From contig CM054115.1 in assembly GCA_028673005.1 (NCBI GenBank), positions 1,736,001-1,800,000 of the forward strand: DNA of 64,000 nt. Reading direction: 5' to 3'. Positions within the stretch are counted from its first letter, which is position 1, and the number at the start of each line of letters is the position of its first letter. The position numbers and the translations under genes are program-made. This DNA comes from Tanypteryx hageni (taxonomy: Eukaryota > Arthropoda > Insecta > Odonata > Petaluridae). Under the pieces are notes generated by a model. The model worked only from the letters and a program-made list of their open reading frames with translations. It was not told the DNA's origin and searched no databases. Of this stretch, positions 1 to 11,291 are shown piece by piece.

Positions 1-49
1 GTTGCCAATCCAACTTGTCTTCTTTCTTGAATTCGTACTTCTAAAGCAT

Positions 50-349
50 TTAATAATTTGGAACTAATTTCAGTTCATTTAACAGAAATTCAAATATGCC
101 TTCACTTGTTAATAAATTGGCATCTCGCTGCCCTAAGGCCTCAGCTGCTAGACGTACTGGTCCCAACACTTTAAGAAGCTCCATGATTTTAGGATATTGA
201 GCTTCATTCCACATATGGGAAGCACCAATATCATTCAAAGCTAAAACAACACATTCTTTTAATTTTATAAATCTTTCAATCATGGCCTCTAAACTATTCC
301 ATCTCGTTTGGCAATCAAGAATCAGACAATTCCTTTCCTTTTTCTTGTT
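50..349 (-). pseudogene. hAT transposase fragment (ZBED/SCAND3-like)
   Basis: A reading frame of about 100 codons is open on the minus strand from 349 to 50. It carries the segment CQTRWNSLEAMIERF near its start, followed by a helical stretch (IKLKECVVLAL). The TRWNS(L/M) signature is known from the central part of hAT-family transposases and of domesticated ZBED/SCAN-type relatives, where it precedes the C-terminal dimerisation region. A stop codon lies just upstream (350-352), and there is no start codon, DDE residue set or C-terminal dimerisation block, so this is only a scrap. It lies upstream of, and opposite to, the LINE that begins at 390. The family rests on one motif plus general resemblance; the exact hAT subfamily is unknown. 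Confidence 0.6.
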
Positions 350-389
350 TTACATAATTCTGAATGATGCTATCTCTTACGGGAGACCT

Positions 390-521
390 CTCATGGGGGC
401 AGTGGATTGGTGACTGAGCGGGTTCAGATACCGCTCACCATCCACTGTAGAGCTACCTTCCGGGAGGTAACCCGGTGTGTATTTGGCTACCTGCTGGGGG
501 GGTAACCCAGTATCCTTGCTT
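390..521 (+). promoter_or_regulatory. Structured 5' UTR of LINE copy A (hairpin plus repeat hairpins)
   Basis: A long hairpin pairs CAGTGGAT (400-407) with ATCCACTG (440-447) and, inside it, TGAGCGG (415-421) with CCGCTCA (431-437). Two short repeat units follow, each beginning GCTACC and each able to form a 5-bp stem: CCGGG (460-464) with CCCGG (471-475), and CTGGG (494-498) with CCCAG (506-510). The same design is present in copy C with compensating base changes, so RNA structure is likely under constraint. Its role (internal promoter, translation or 5'-end processing) is unknown. Confidence 0.6.
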
Positions 522-726
522 TCTTTCTTTCCTCTCTTTTGTATCACTTCGTGTGGTACCGGTTATTCTGCTGCCCCAAGACCAACCAGGAGCAGTACCA
601 AAGAAAGGGAGTAGTTCGTCCCCCGCCGCCGCCTCCACGTGGCTGAGTGGGGGCAACGAGTCACTATCTGACTCGGCGAAGAAGCGGCATCCCCAAAACG
701 TTTTTCCCCTTTTCCCTTTACCCTTG

Positions 727-1905
727 ATGATGATGGAAGACATTCCTCCATCAAAAAGATCCCGCCAAGACCTGGGCGGGAGAGAATCGTTTAGCGGCAC
801 TTGCCGTAAATATTTGACACTGAAATGTGCTAAGGAAGGTGAAACCCTTACCAAGGTTTCTCCCTTCATAATACACAAAGTCCTGTCATTGTCAGTTCCT
901 GGTGATTTAGAAAATGTGAAGAAACTCGGAGATGGAACGCTGCTGATAAAGACATCCAACGATGTTCAAAGTGAAAAGCTGCTGACTATGAAGAATCTCC
1001 ACAATATCGAGGTCATGGTTGAGCCACATAAAATGCTTAATACCTGTCGGGTAGTAATTTTGCACTATGAGATAACGAAGGAGATGGCTTCTCAAGGAGT
1101 CGTCTTCTGTCGTAGACTCACAACGATGCGGAATGGCGAGATCATAAACACCACCTCAGTGATGCTCACATTCGCCCTTGATAAACTTCCAGAGAAGGTA
1201 TTTGTTGGATACGAATCATGCCCAGTACGGCCATATATTCCGAACCCCATGCAATGCTTTCAGTGCCAGAAATTTGGCCATACTGCACCAAAATGCAAAG
1301 CAGGAGCGATATGCCCACGATGTGCTAAAGCGAAGCATGATGGGAATTCCTGTGCCGAGCCTGCTCTTTGTGGCAATTGTGAGGGACCACACCCAGTGTA
1401 CTCACGGAATTGCTCAAAGCTGCAGGAAGAACGTAAGATCATGGAGATCAAGATCCCATATTTTGAGGCCAGGAAAAAATACAGAACATTGATTGCCCCA
1501 ACTTTCTCGAAATCCTTTGCGGCCGTAGCAGCTCTTCCAAAAAAGATGGTTACCATTGCGACCCAAACAGGTACAGAAGAAAAGCTGAATAAGAGTACCA
1601 AAAAGCATAAGTAACTAGAAAATATAAAGCCTGTGGAGCAAAAGCCTACCAGGATTTCCACATCAGATGATGCAAACAAAACTAATGGTGAGGGTTCTCT
1701 GAATAGGAGTATCCCACCAAAAAACAAAAGTTCCCCAGAAAATCCTCCTTCCTCCTGGCAAGAGGAAGAATTGCCATGCAGCACTCCCTGTGCTGAACAA
1801 GCATAAGGTGAGGAGGACATGGAGGAAGACCAAATGGACAAGGACCAATTACAGGCCTTCCTCCTTAATAGACACAAAAGGGGAAAGACGAAGCTTAAGC
1901 GTTGA
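727..1905 (+). pseudogene. LINE copy A ORF1 (Gag-like, three CCHC knuckles)
   Basis: The start is placed at 727 (MMMEDIPPSKRSR) because the equivalent position begins ORF1 in copies C and D (MxxxPPPKRxRP). The upstream open frame from 475 is the structured leader and is probably untranslated. Conserved blocks are CAKEGETLTKVSP, VPGDLENVKKL and GDGTLLIKT, then three zinc knuckles at about residues 175-225 (CFQCQKFGHTAPKC, CPRCAKAKHDGNSC, CGNCEGPHPVYSRNC). ORF1 proteins of I-type LINEs bind element RNA and form the cytoplasmic RNP. Two in-frame stops (1612-1614, 1804-1806) break the frame before the conserved acidic/basic tail, which ends at 1905. It is therefore probably nonfunctional unless read through. 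Confidence 0.8.
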
Positions 1906-2039
1906 GCTTCTTCACAACCCTATGTATTTCATAGTTTATACAAATATTCTATATATGTGTCTATATAAATATGTCAATCTAGTCAGACGTTGTTAACGTC
2001 AATTTTATTTAGGGTTTTAAACTTAAATTCCACATTTTA

Positions 2040-2945
2040 ATGCCCCTATTCATACAGTGGAACTGTAATGGTTTTTATACACACAGAGAGGAGCTGGCGA
2101 TTTTATTAAAGGATTTTAACCCTGTATGTATTTTATTACAAGAAACCCATTTTAAAGAAACAGACAAGGTTAAATTGAAAGGTTTTAATGTTCTTTGTGT
2201 TGACGACCTTAGTGGTAAGAGCCCAAGGGGGGGTCACCGTGGCCATCAGGGAGACACTTTACACCTCCCAGGTGGACCTTAAGAGGCCCTTCCAAGCCGT
2301 AGCTGTTACTGTAGTCACTCTGGAGGTAATTACGTTATGTAACGTACACCTTCCGGAATGGGCTCAGGTGAACAGGGCGAACCTTGAAGACCTGATTAAT
2401 CAGCTACCATGGCCATTCATGCTACTGGGCGACTTTAATGTGCACAACACACTCTGGGGGGACACGATGGCCGACCGCAATGGCAGAGGTCGTCTTTTAG
2501 AAAACCTTTTTAATGATTTTAAACTGATTTTATTGAATGACTGTGAAAAAACACATTTTAATGGGGAGTGCTCCTCATTAGATTTAGTTATTTGTAGCAG
2601 CACCATTGCACCACTATTTACATTGTCTGTGCATAATGATCTTTGTAGTAGTGACCACTTCCCTCTCGTAATTCAGCAGAAGGCTAACATTTCTGTTTAC
2701 TCTATCCGAGGGAGAACATGGGTTACACACAGAGCCCATTGGCCGGATTTTAAATCAAATTTTAAATTCAATTTTGAAAGCAGTCGAGGGGGGAATATGC
2801 AATGTCGACGTTTTTACAGCAGCTGTACTCAATGCTGCTAGTAATAGCGTTCCAATGTCATCTGGGAAGACGTGCCACATTCCCATTCCCTGGTGGAATA
2901 ACGAATGTGCGGTGGCCATGCGGAAACGCAAACGGGCATTTCGCT
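2040..2945 (+). pseudogene. LINE copy A ORF2, endonuclease part only
   Basis: ORF2 starts with IQWNCNGFYTHREEL and the QETHFK block of an AP-endonuclease (APE). A frameshift follows near 2215, then CNVHLPEWA, LLGDFNVHNTLWGD and the terminal SSDHF block (about 2650). APE nicks the target DNA to prime reverse transcription. After a second frame disturbance near 2790 the linker motif PWWNNECAVAMRKRKRAF is visible. The frame then ends where copy B begins at 2946. No reverse transcriptase remains in this copy. The nearest relatives in the window are the ORF2s of copies C and D, which share every block named here. Confidence 0.8.
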
Positions 2946-3635
2946 GAGACCTAACCTGAAGCAGGCAGCCTAGCTGTGGGTGCTATATCCTTTGGTTAGC
3001 CCTGGCAACCATACCGGTTTGCGGTGTGGCGTCCGAAATGTGTGGCTCCGTGGTGGATGGGGAGACCAGGGGATGAATTTCATGTATTTAATGGCAGAAC
3101 ACATACTTCCTCCACCCCCAAAAAGAACCCGCCCAGATGTGGACGGGGGAGATAAGTTGACCTGCACCTGCAGGAACTATTTAATAATGAGATGTACAAA
3201 CGAAGGCGAGAACCTTACTAAGGTCTCTCCCTTCCTAATACAAAAGGCCCTCTCGGGAGCAATCCCAGGGGACCTAGAATCTGTTAAAAACTTAAGGGAT
3301 GGAACACTATTAATTATAACAAAAAACGATAAGCAAAGTGAAGTGCTGCTGGCTTTGAAGAAGCTGCATGACATTCCTGTCACTGTGGAGCCACATAAGA
3401 ATTTGAATACCTGCCGTGGGGTCATATCTTGCTATGACCTTCTCTATGTCAATGTCACAGAGATTACGAGGGAGATGGCTCCCCAAGGGGTCATCAACTG
3501 TCGTAGATTAACGAAAAAAAGGAATGGTGAAACCATAAACACCACCTCTGTGGTTCTCACCTTTTTGCTTGACAAGCTTCCGGAGAAGGTCAATGTAGGG
3601 TATGAGAAATGTTCTGTACGTCCGTATATACCCCC
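2946..3635 (+). mobile_element. I-clade LINE copy B (5' UTR end plus N-terminal half of ORF1)
   Basis: The first 127 bases match the 3' part of the 5' UTR of copy D (6003-6130), so copy B is 5'-truncated relative to D. At the upstream junction the bases GCTGAGAC occur in both A/B and D contexts. ORF1 (ATG at 3073 or 3091, MAEHILPPPPKRTRP) is open to 3635 and covers the conserved N-terminal half up to KLPEKVNVGYEKCSVRPYIP. It is then cut by the 5' end of copy C before any zinc knuckle. The protein is highly similar to copy D. The rest of B was not found downstream. Confidence 0.7.
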
Positions 3636-3644
3636 CTCATGGGG

Positions 3645-3786
3645 CAGTAGATCGGTGTTTGAGCGGGTTCGGATACCGCTCACCATCCACTGTTGAGCTA
3701 CCTGCAGGGGGGTAACCCTGTATTTTCTGCTACCTGCTGGGGGGCAACCCAGTGATTTCTTTGCTACTTGCTGGGGGGTAACCCAG
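3645..3786 (+). promoter_or_regulatory. Structured 5' UTR of LINE copy C
   Basis: The long hairpin of copy A recurs: CAGTAGAT (3645-3652) opposite ATCCACTG (3685-3692) with one mismatch, and TGAGCGG (3660-3666) with CCGCTCA (3676-3682). Three repeat hairpins follow: CAGGG/CCCTG (3705-3709/3716-3720), CTGGG/CCCAG (3737-3741/3748-3752) and CTGGG/CCCAG (3771-3775/3782-3786). A further hairpin CGAGTC/GACTCG near 3930-3950 is also present in copy A near 655-680, with a different loop. Confidence 0.6.
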
Positions 3787-3962
3787 TCTCTTCGGTTCTT
3801 GTAACCGTGGTTTGTATCACATCTTGTGATACCATCTTTTTTGTTCTTAAAAACATCTGTAGAACAACCAAAGACAATAGAAAGCTCTTATCCTGCCGCC
3901 GCCTCCACGGGGCTGAGGGGGGGCAACGAGTCTTCTATTGACTCGGCCAAGCAGGGCCTAAA

Positions 3963-5143
3963 ATGGATTCTGCAATGAGCAGTACACCACCTCCAAAGAG
4001 ATCCCGTCCTTTACCAGATGGGGGAGATATAGTGAGAAACGTATGCCGAAAATACTTAGTTATGCGATGTTCAAAGGAAGGGGAAGACTTCAAGAAAGTC
4101 TCGCCTTATTCATAAATCACTCTCCAGCGCTGTAACAGGAGAACTAAAATCTGTAAAGAAAATTAGAGATGGTAGCCTACTAATCGAAACAGCTAATGAC
4201 AAGCAAAGTGGCAAGCTTCTTCATATGTCCTTGCTGCATGATATTCCGGTGTCTGTGCAAATGCACAAGACACTGAATACATGCAAAGGTGTGATTTCAT
4301 GCTATGACCTCATGTATGTTGACGTCGAAGAGATAAAGAAGGAGATGGCCCCTCAGGGGGTCATCGACTGTTGAAGGCTCTCGACCAGAAGAAACGGCGA
4401 ATCTATTAACTCCACATCAGTCTTACTTACTTTTGCACTGAATAAGCTACCGGAAAAGGTGAAGGTCGGGTACGAATCAGTTCCCGTCTGACCTTTCATC
4501 CCAAGCCCTCTGAGGTGCTTTAATTGTCAACGTTTTGGCCACACCGCAGTTCGGTGTGAAAGTAAGGCAATCTGTGCAAAGTGCAGCAAGGAGAAGCATG
4601 ATGGGGAAATCTGCATGTCTCCGGCTCTTTGTACAAATTGCGAGGGTGCACATCCCGTGTACTCTCGTGATTGTCCAAGGATGCGTGAGGAATGCAAAAT
4701 AATGGAAATAAAGACCATGGAAAAGTTACCATACATAGAGGCAAGGAGGAAGTATCGAGAGCTAATGGGGCCAACTTTCTCTCGCTCTTTTGCATCAGTC
4801 TTTGGCACGTCGGTCAAAAAGGCTACCATAGCAACTCAAACATCCAGAAAAAATTCAGAAGGAAGAGAAAAAAGAGAACATCTGCAATGTAAAAGCAGCC
4901 AGGAAGAGAGTGCCTATTACTCCGCCACCTACCAAAGCTCAGTCGACCACTGAAAAGACACAAGAGGCCACTTCCTCAGCCAAGACTAGTGGGTCAAGGC
5001 GGGAAGTCACACCACCATCTAGGCCCTCTAAAATTCCTATTTCATCCTCTGTGGAAGACATGGAGGATGAAAGAATTTCAGAGACAGAAATACGAGAGGT
5101 CCTCCTCAATAGGAAGAACAGTCATAGGCTTTTTAAAAGGTGA
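3963..5143 (+). pseudogene. LINE copy C ORF1 (Gag-like), decayed
   Basis: Starts MDSAMSSTPPPKRSRPLPDGG at 3963. It contains the same blocks as copies A and D: VTGELKSVKKIRDGSLLIET, then CFNCQRFGHTAVRC, CAKCSKEKHDGEIC and CTNCEGAHPVYSRDC as three zinc knuckles. Damage consists of a small deletion at about 4110 that shifts the frame, in-frame stops near 4371 and 4489, and another frameshift near 4870. The conserved C-terminal tail (EDMEDERISETEIREVLLN) ends at 5143. The product would bind LINE RNA in an intact element; here it is a pseudogene. Confidence 0.8.
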
Positions 5144-5226
5144 TCGCTTCCATAATCATAAAAATTTTGTTTTTTGACAACTTTGGGGAACAATTTTTTA
5201 CCTTTTACCTATTTATTAACTTATTT

Positions 5227-5532
5227 ATGTTTTTAACATTGCAATGGAATAGCAATGGATTTTACAGGCACAAGGAGGAACTTGAGGTCCTAGTATACAA
5301 TCTTAAGCCGTCATGTATTTCCTTGCAGGAAACACATTTTAAAATCTCTGACGGGAAATATCAAAGGGTTTAGTATTTTTAGAAATGACGACCTTTGTGG
5401 CAACAGGCTAAAGGTGGTGTTGCTGTGGCAGTCCGGGAGACCTTACATACCTCCCGGGTTGACCTGCAGATACCTCTACAAGCTGTTGTGGTGACCGTGG
5501 CCACACCGGATGTCATTAAATTCTGTAATGTT
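5227..5532 (+). pseudogene. LINE copy C ORF2, N-terminal endonuclease piece
   Basis: Begins with the APE N-terminus (TLQWNSNGFYRHKEEL, then SLQETHFK). It is frameshifted between about 5370 and 5395 and continues as AKGGVAVAVRETLHTS to IKFCN, where copy D is inserted. The matching remainder begins at 11451. The insertion site lies in the codons for FCNV, a block conserved in all the related ORF2s here. This fragment alone has no catalytic set. Confidence 0.75.
5521..5532. repeat. Target site duplication of LINE copy D, left copy
   Basis: TTCTGTAATGTT at 5521-5532 matches TTCTGTAGTGTT at 11451-11462 with one difference. The left copy belongs to the ORF2 reading frame of host element C, and the right copy restores that frame. 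This is what target-primed insertion of a LINE into C predicts. Confidence 0.8.
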
Positions 5533-6148
5533 CCCCCTGGGAGTAGGAGGATTGAGAATACTCCCGCAGCCCCTCTGCTGGTCGTAAGAGGCGACCAATG
5601 AGGCGAGGAGCAGACCTCGTTAAAAAACCCCCAGTTTCTGCCAAGGGCAATGTCCAGGTAGTATGTGGGTTACTGCCTACGCATAAAGTCACAACATCTG
5701 GCTATGAACCCACCCGTGTTTTTGCCGTGCACGGCGACCCGTAAGGGGGAGAAGGGGATCCTGGCAGTTGAGCTCCTTGGTTCCGGAAGAAGTCAGATGC
5801 TTTGGAAGGACCATGGAGTAATACACCACTTAGGCCCTGGATTCGCTGTAGACGGGCGGTCAGGTGCTAGTCACACCTGGCCAATCGGCTTCCATCACGT
5901 TTCGGCATTCCGGTGGCGAGCGCTTTGGGCTATGGAGGTCTGTGGAGGGGGGTCGAAGGTGCATGGGGTTGGAGGCCCATGTACGGTGGGTGGAGTGGGA
6001 GCTGAGACCTAACCTGAAGCAGGCAGCCTAGCTGCGGGTGCTATATCCTTTGGTTAGCCCTGGCGACCACACCGGTTTGCGGTGTGGCGTCCCAAATGTG
6101 TGGCTCCGTGGTTGGTGGGGAGACCAGGGGATGAATTTTCTGTATTTA

Positions 6149-7398
6149 ATGGCGGAACACATACTTCCTCCACCCCCAAAAAGAACCCGCCCAGATGTGG
6201 ACGGGGGAGATAAGTCAACCTGCGCCTGCAGGAACTATCTAATTATGAGATGTGCAAACGAAGGTGAGAACCTTACTAAGGTCTCGCCCTTCCTAATACA
6301 AAAGGTCCTCTCGGGAGCAATCCCAGGGGACCTAGAATCTGTTAAAAAATTAAGGGACGGAACACTATTAATAAAAACAAAAAATGATAAGCAAAGTGAA
6401 GTGCTGCTGGCTTTGAAGAAGCTGCATGACATTCCTGTCACTGTGCATAAGACTTTGAATACCTGCCGTGGGGTCATATCCTGCTATGACCTTCTCTATG
6501 TCGACGTCGCAGAGATTACGAGGGAGATGGCTCCCCAAGGGGTCATCAACTGTCGTAGATTAACGACCAAAAGAAATGGTGAAACCATAAACACCACCTC
6601 TGTGGTTCTCACCTTTTCGCTCGACAAGCTTCCGGAGAAGGTCAATGTAGGGTATGAGATATGTCCTGTACGTCCGTATATACCTATCCCAATGCGTTGC
6701 TACAAGTGCCAAAAGTTTGGTCATGTTGCACCAAGGTGCAAGGGCGAAGGCATCTGCCCAAAATGTAGCAAAGCTGTGCATGAGGGGGAGGTATGTGCCT
6801 CACCTGTACTTTGCGGCAATTGCGAGGGGCCACACCCAGTCTACTCGCGAGATTGCCCCAAAGTGCAGGAAGAACACAAGATCGTAGAGATCAAAACGAT
6901 CGATAAAATTCCATATCTTCAGGCACGGAAGAAGTACAGGACATTGATAGCACTGATGTTCACAAAGTCTTATGCGGAGAAAGCAGCAACTCCAAAGAAA
7001 ATGGTTACCTGTTCTACCCAAACCGAGCGCGAGGCAGAACATCCGCAGGCAAAAGAGCAAAAAATAAACGGGAGATTGAAACAAAAAAAAAGGAAATAGA
7101 AAGGAAAAACTTAATACCAAAAAAACAGACAAGAGACAAAAAAGAAACCACCTCAATGGAGATGGAAATCACCTCTGGTGCTGACTCTCCAAAAAGGAGT
7201 CAGTCACCTAGACCTAAACCCAGGCCACCAGTGGAATCCCATGCTGACAGGCGTGGGAAGACACCACCACCTGGTCCCTCCAGCAAGGGTCCTCTCTCCA
7301 CTGAGGTGGAGATGGAGGAAGAAAGCTTGAACGAGGAGGAATTGCAAGCCCTCCTCGCACAACGGTTGAAAGGGAGGAAGACAAAGCTTACACGGTAA
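6149..7398 (+). pseudogene. LINE copy D ORF1 (Gag-like), one frameshift
   Basis: Start chosen at 6149 (MAEHILPPPPKRTRPDVDGG) by alignment with copies A and C; an in-frame ATG at 6131 is an alternative. Blocks in order: CANEGENLTKVSPFLI, IPGDLESVKKLRDGTLLI, MAPQGVINCRRL, NTTSVVLTF. Three zinc knuckles follow (CYKCQKFGHVAPRC, CPKCSKAVHEGEVC, CGNCEGPHPVYSRDC) at about residues 185-235. The frame is open for 316 codons to 7099. A one-base shift in the A-run near 7080 then separates it from the lysine-rich and acidic tail (EEELQALLAQRLKGRKTK) ending at 7398. This is the best-preserved ORF1 of the nest. The homopolymer shift could be decay or a sequence error. Confidence 0.82.
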
Positions 7399-7610
7399 AA
7401 CAGTTGTATAAAACTCCTTCAGCCAAAAAATTGTAGGGTAAGCCCTATGCATTTCGCCCACTAAGTGGGCATCTTCAGGGGTGAACCTGCCTTGGCAGTG
7501 AACAGAGTTCAACTGCCATACACGGTAAGCTTCGCTTCACGTGAACAATGCATTTACTGTCTTTTTTACAGATTTTATGGTTTTTATCCTTATTTTTAAA
7601 TTTATTTTAA

Positions 7611-10600
7611 ATCCTTACAGTTCAATGGAATTGTAACGAGTCTTTTTAACATAAGGTGGAGCTTGATATTTTAATAAACAATTTTAACCAATCCAGTATA
7701 TTTTTACAGGAGACTCATTTTTAAATATCTGACAAGGTTTCACTCAAAAGTTTTAAAATATTTTGCAAAGATGAACTCAGCGGTCGTAGGGCACAGGGAG
7801 GCGTTGCTGCAGCCATCCGGGAGACTCTTTACACCTCCCAGGTGGATTTGCAGACACCGTTCCAGGCTGTTGCAGTTACGGTTGCCTGTCCAGAGCACAT
7901 CACTTTTTGCAATGTGTACTTTCCGGAGTGGGCTTCCGTGACAGAAAGAACCCTTGAGGACCTCATCCGCCAGCTACCTCGACCATTCATCCTTTTAGGA
8001 GATTTCAATGCCCATAGCCCTCTTTGGGGAGACACTATGGGAGATTATAATGGCCGAGGTCGTATTTTAGAAAAGTTTTTAAGCCATCACAATCTGATTT
8101 TAATCAATGATAACGAAAAGACGCGTTTTAATTCTTTTAATGGTGAATACTCGGCCATTGATCTTTTTATATGTACAAGCACTATTGCTCCCATTTTTAA
8201 AATGTACGTTCACGATGACTTATGTGGAAGCGATCACTTCTCCCTTCTCATCCGGAAAAGTGATTTTTTAAATAATTTTAATTTACCCCCTAAATGGGTC
8301 TTGAAGAAAGCCGATTGGGGTAATTTTAAAAATTTGTTATGACCCTGCTCTTAGTGCTGCAGCCAATGTTGACGCTGCTATGGATGCAATTATTCACGCT
8401 GCAGAGGTAAGTGTTCCACGGTCTGCCAGCAAGTCACGTCGCCCACCTGCGCCATGGTGGACTGATGAATGTGCTCAGGCTATCCATCAAAGGAAGAAGG
8501 CACTAAAAATTTTTAATAAGTATCTGACGAGCAGGAATTTGTCGGCTTTTCGTAAATTAAGATCGAAAGCTCGACAGGTCATAACTGCCGCAAAACGAGA
8601 ATCCTGGAGGAAGTATGTGTCCTTAATCAATTGTAGGACACCAATCGCACAGGTATGGAAAAAGGTTAGGAGTATTTCCGGGACTGCTCACCTTCCTCAT
8701 GTCCCATGGGTGAAGGCAAACGGGGCGTTAATAACATCTCCGCTAGAGATAGTGGATGTATTTGGCGAGCACTATGCTGCAGTAAGCAGCAGCGCTCAAT
8801 ACACAAGCGCTTTTTTTGATGTTAAATGCCAAATAGAACGTCTTAGTTTAGACTTTAGGTCAGGCAATGTGAATGCCCCATACAACGATCCATTCACTCC
8901 CTGGGAACTTCAGTCGGCCATATCAGATTTGAAGGACATGGCTCCAGGAATGGACGCCATCCACAATGCGTTCTTACGTAACCTTCCTGGAGCTGTCATG
9001 AGGAATCTTCTGCAAACGTTCAATCATATGTGGAGGGATGGTGAGTTCCCAGACAGGTGGAAAGAATCAGTGGTGGTACCCATCCCTAAGCAGGGAAAGG
9101 ACAACTCTGTCCTCGGAAACCACCGCCCGATATCCCTAACATCCTGCCTGTGCAAGCTGATGGAATGAATGGTAAACAAGAGGATAGTTTGGGGTCTTGA
9201 AAGCCAAAACCTTCTTTCCGAAATTCAGTGTGGGTTCCATCGCCATAGGTCTACCATAGACCATTTGGTGCGGATTGATAACTTCATCCAGGAGGCATTC
9301 GTTCTTAGGCAACACGTGGTTGGTGTCTTCTTTGACTTGGAGAAGGCATATGACACCATATGGCGGCATAAAATTTTAATTACCCTCCATAAGTGGGGTT
9401 TTAGGGCCAATCTGCCCATTTTTATTAAAAACTTTTTATCGGGACTGTTTTTAAAGTAAGAATAGGAAATAGTTTATCCAAATTTTATTCACAAGAAAAC
9501 GGAATTCCCCAAGGCTCCGTCCTGAGTATGACACTTTTTGCCATAGCTATAGATGATGTGGTTGGATGAATACAAACACCTGTGGAAGGATCTTTGTTTG
9601 TAGATGACCTAGCTATTTTCTGTAGGTCATCATTAATCCCCACAGCAGGGAGACAGCTCCAACTCACATTAAATCGTCTATACAAGTGGTCACAGTCGAA
9701 CGGTTTTCGTTTTTCTCAAGAAAAGACGAAATGTGTCCATTTTTATAGGCGAAGGGGATGCTTCCTCCCGCCGATGCTTAAACTGGGTTGCCATGTTTTA
9801 GAGTTTGCTGACTCTATCCGTTTTCTTGGTTTGATCTTGGATAGACAACTGAATTGGAAAAGCCATATTCAGTTTTTAAAGGAACGGTGTTTTAAAGTTT
9901 TAAACATTTTAAGATATATCACAAACCGTCTGTGGGGAGCTGACCGCAATTCTATGCTAATGCTGTACAGAGCATTGGTGCGGTCAAAGATCGACTATGG
10001 GAGTTTTGTCTACTCCTCGGCCCAGAAGTCATACATGCGTCCACTGACATCGTTACACAATGCCGGAATCAGATTGGCAACTGGTGCTTTTAGAACCAGT
10101 CCCATTCCGAGTATTTATTGCGATGCTGGGGAGCCGCCATTGGAGATCCGGAGAAATATCCTCATGTTTAACTATGTCACAAAAATTTTATCTTTGAAAG
10201 GACACCCGTGTTTTGATATAATTTTTAAATCCCATTTTGCTGAAATTTTTAACCGACACCCAAGGGCCACAAAACCGCTTAGAATACGTTTTAAGTCTTA
10301 TGAATACGATATTGGATTGCAGCTTCCCAAGATTGTTCCTACCAGCTCTCTTAAATATCTGCCATGGCAGATCCCATGCCCTAAGGTCTTGTTGGACCTT
10401 GCCCTGTTTACAAAACATAATACCCTCTCTTGTGAGTACAGGTTGCTATTTTTTGAAGTACTTAATGATCATCCTGGTTGTGAACTGATCTTCACAGATG
10501 GCTCTAGATCCTCTTCCTCCTGTGCGTGGGCCTTCACTATCAAAAATCTCTCTTCTAAGGGAGGGCTCAACCCGCTGAGTAGTATTTACACGGCGGAGTT

Positions 10601-11291
10601 GACGGCCATAAGAATGGCCTTGGAGAGCATTGGTGTTTCGAACAGTCCATATATGATTTGTTCGGACTCAATGAGTGCTCTTCAGTCCATTACCTGCTTC
10701 TCCCCTGTCCACCCAATAGTTCAGGATGTACAGGAAGCCCTTTACCATTTAAACTCCAGAGGAGTTGACATCATTTTCCTCTGGATTCCTGGACATGTTG
10801 GCTTAGCAGGTAATGAGAGGGCAGATGCACTTGCGAAAGAGGGTTTGAACCTCCCTGTCACAAATGGCGACTCTGTCCTCCGTCAAGACCTAAAGCGTAT
10901 GTTTAGTACAGCAGGGCTTAATAAGTGGCAAACTTTGTGGCAAGAGATGTCGCAAAATAAGCTACATGAAATAAAAAGGGATATTTCTTCATGGGCATCC
11001 TCTGTAAGGAATAGTAGAGTGGAAGAAGTCGTGGTTGCGTGTTTGAGAATAGGGCATTTAGCCCTGACCCACTCGTTCCTCTTTACCATCGAGAAGGAAC
11101 CACCACGATGCACCGACTGCAACTCCCTTCTAACTGTAAGACACCTCCTGACAGAATGCCGGAAATATAATGTGTTACGAAGCAAGTTCCACATTACGGG
11201 GGAACTTGCTGATATTTTATCTGATGACTCCATGAAAATGGATAATATTTTAAGGTTTTTAAGAGAACCTGGACTTATCCACCTTTTATAG
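7611..11291 (+). pseudogene. LINE copy D ORF2: APE endonuclease, reverse transcriptase, RNase H
   Basis: Domains in order. APE: QWNCN, QETHF, FPEWASV, LLGDFNAHSPLWGD near 8010, GSDHF near 8230. Linker: PWWTDECAQAIHQRKKAL. Reverse transcriptase: FFDLEKAYDTIW near 9340, GIPQGSVLS, FVDDLAIF near 9600 as the catalytic xxDD. RNase H: IFTDGSRSSSS near 10490, YTAELTAIRMALE, CSDSMSALQS, GHVGLAGNERADALA near 10800. A C-terminal CCHC-like stretch CTDCNSLLTVRHLLTEC follows. The enzyme nicks DNA and copies LINE RNA at the target. Damage: stops at 7647-7649, 7722-7724, 9166-9168 and about 9567, and frameshifts near 8338 and 9455. The last 569 codons (9582-11291) are open. Confidence 0.85.

Larger units (their letters stand above)
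390..2945 (+). mobile_element. I-clade LINE copy A, 3' part lost to insertion of copy B
   Basis: Copy A runs from a structured 5' UTR (shared with copy C from the string CTCATGG onwards) through ORF1 and into the endonuclease region of ORF2. It stops at 2945, where the sequence switches to the 5' UTR of copy B. The order structured leader, ORF1 with three CCHC knuckles, then ORF2 starting with an AP-endonuclease is that of I-clade/Jockey-group LINEs. The 5' end is inferred from the alignment of A and C, not from a target duplication. The rest of ORF2 and the 3' end are not seen elsewhere in the window. Confidence 0.75.

Noticed and set aside
475..726. N-terminal extension of LINE A ORF1 from 475
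   Set aside because: It is the translated structured 5' UTR (hairpin repeats); copies C and D start ORF1 at the later methionine.
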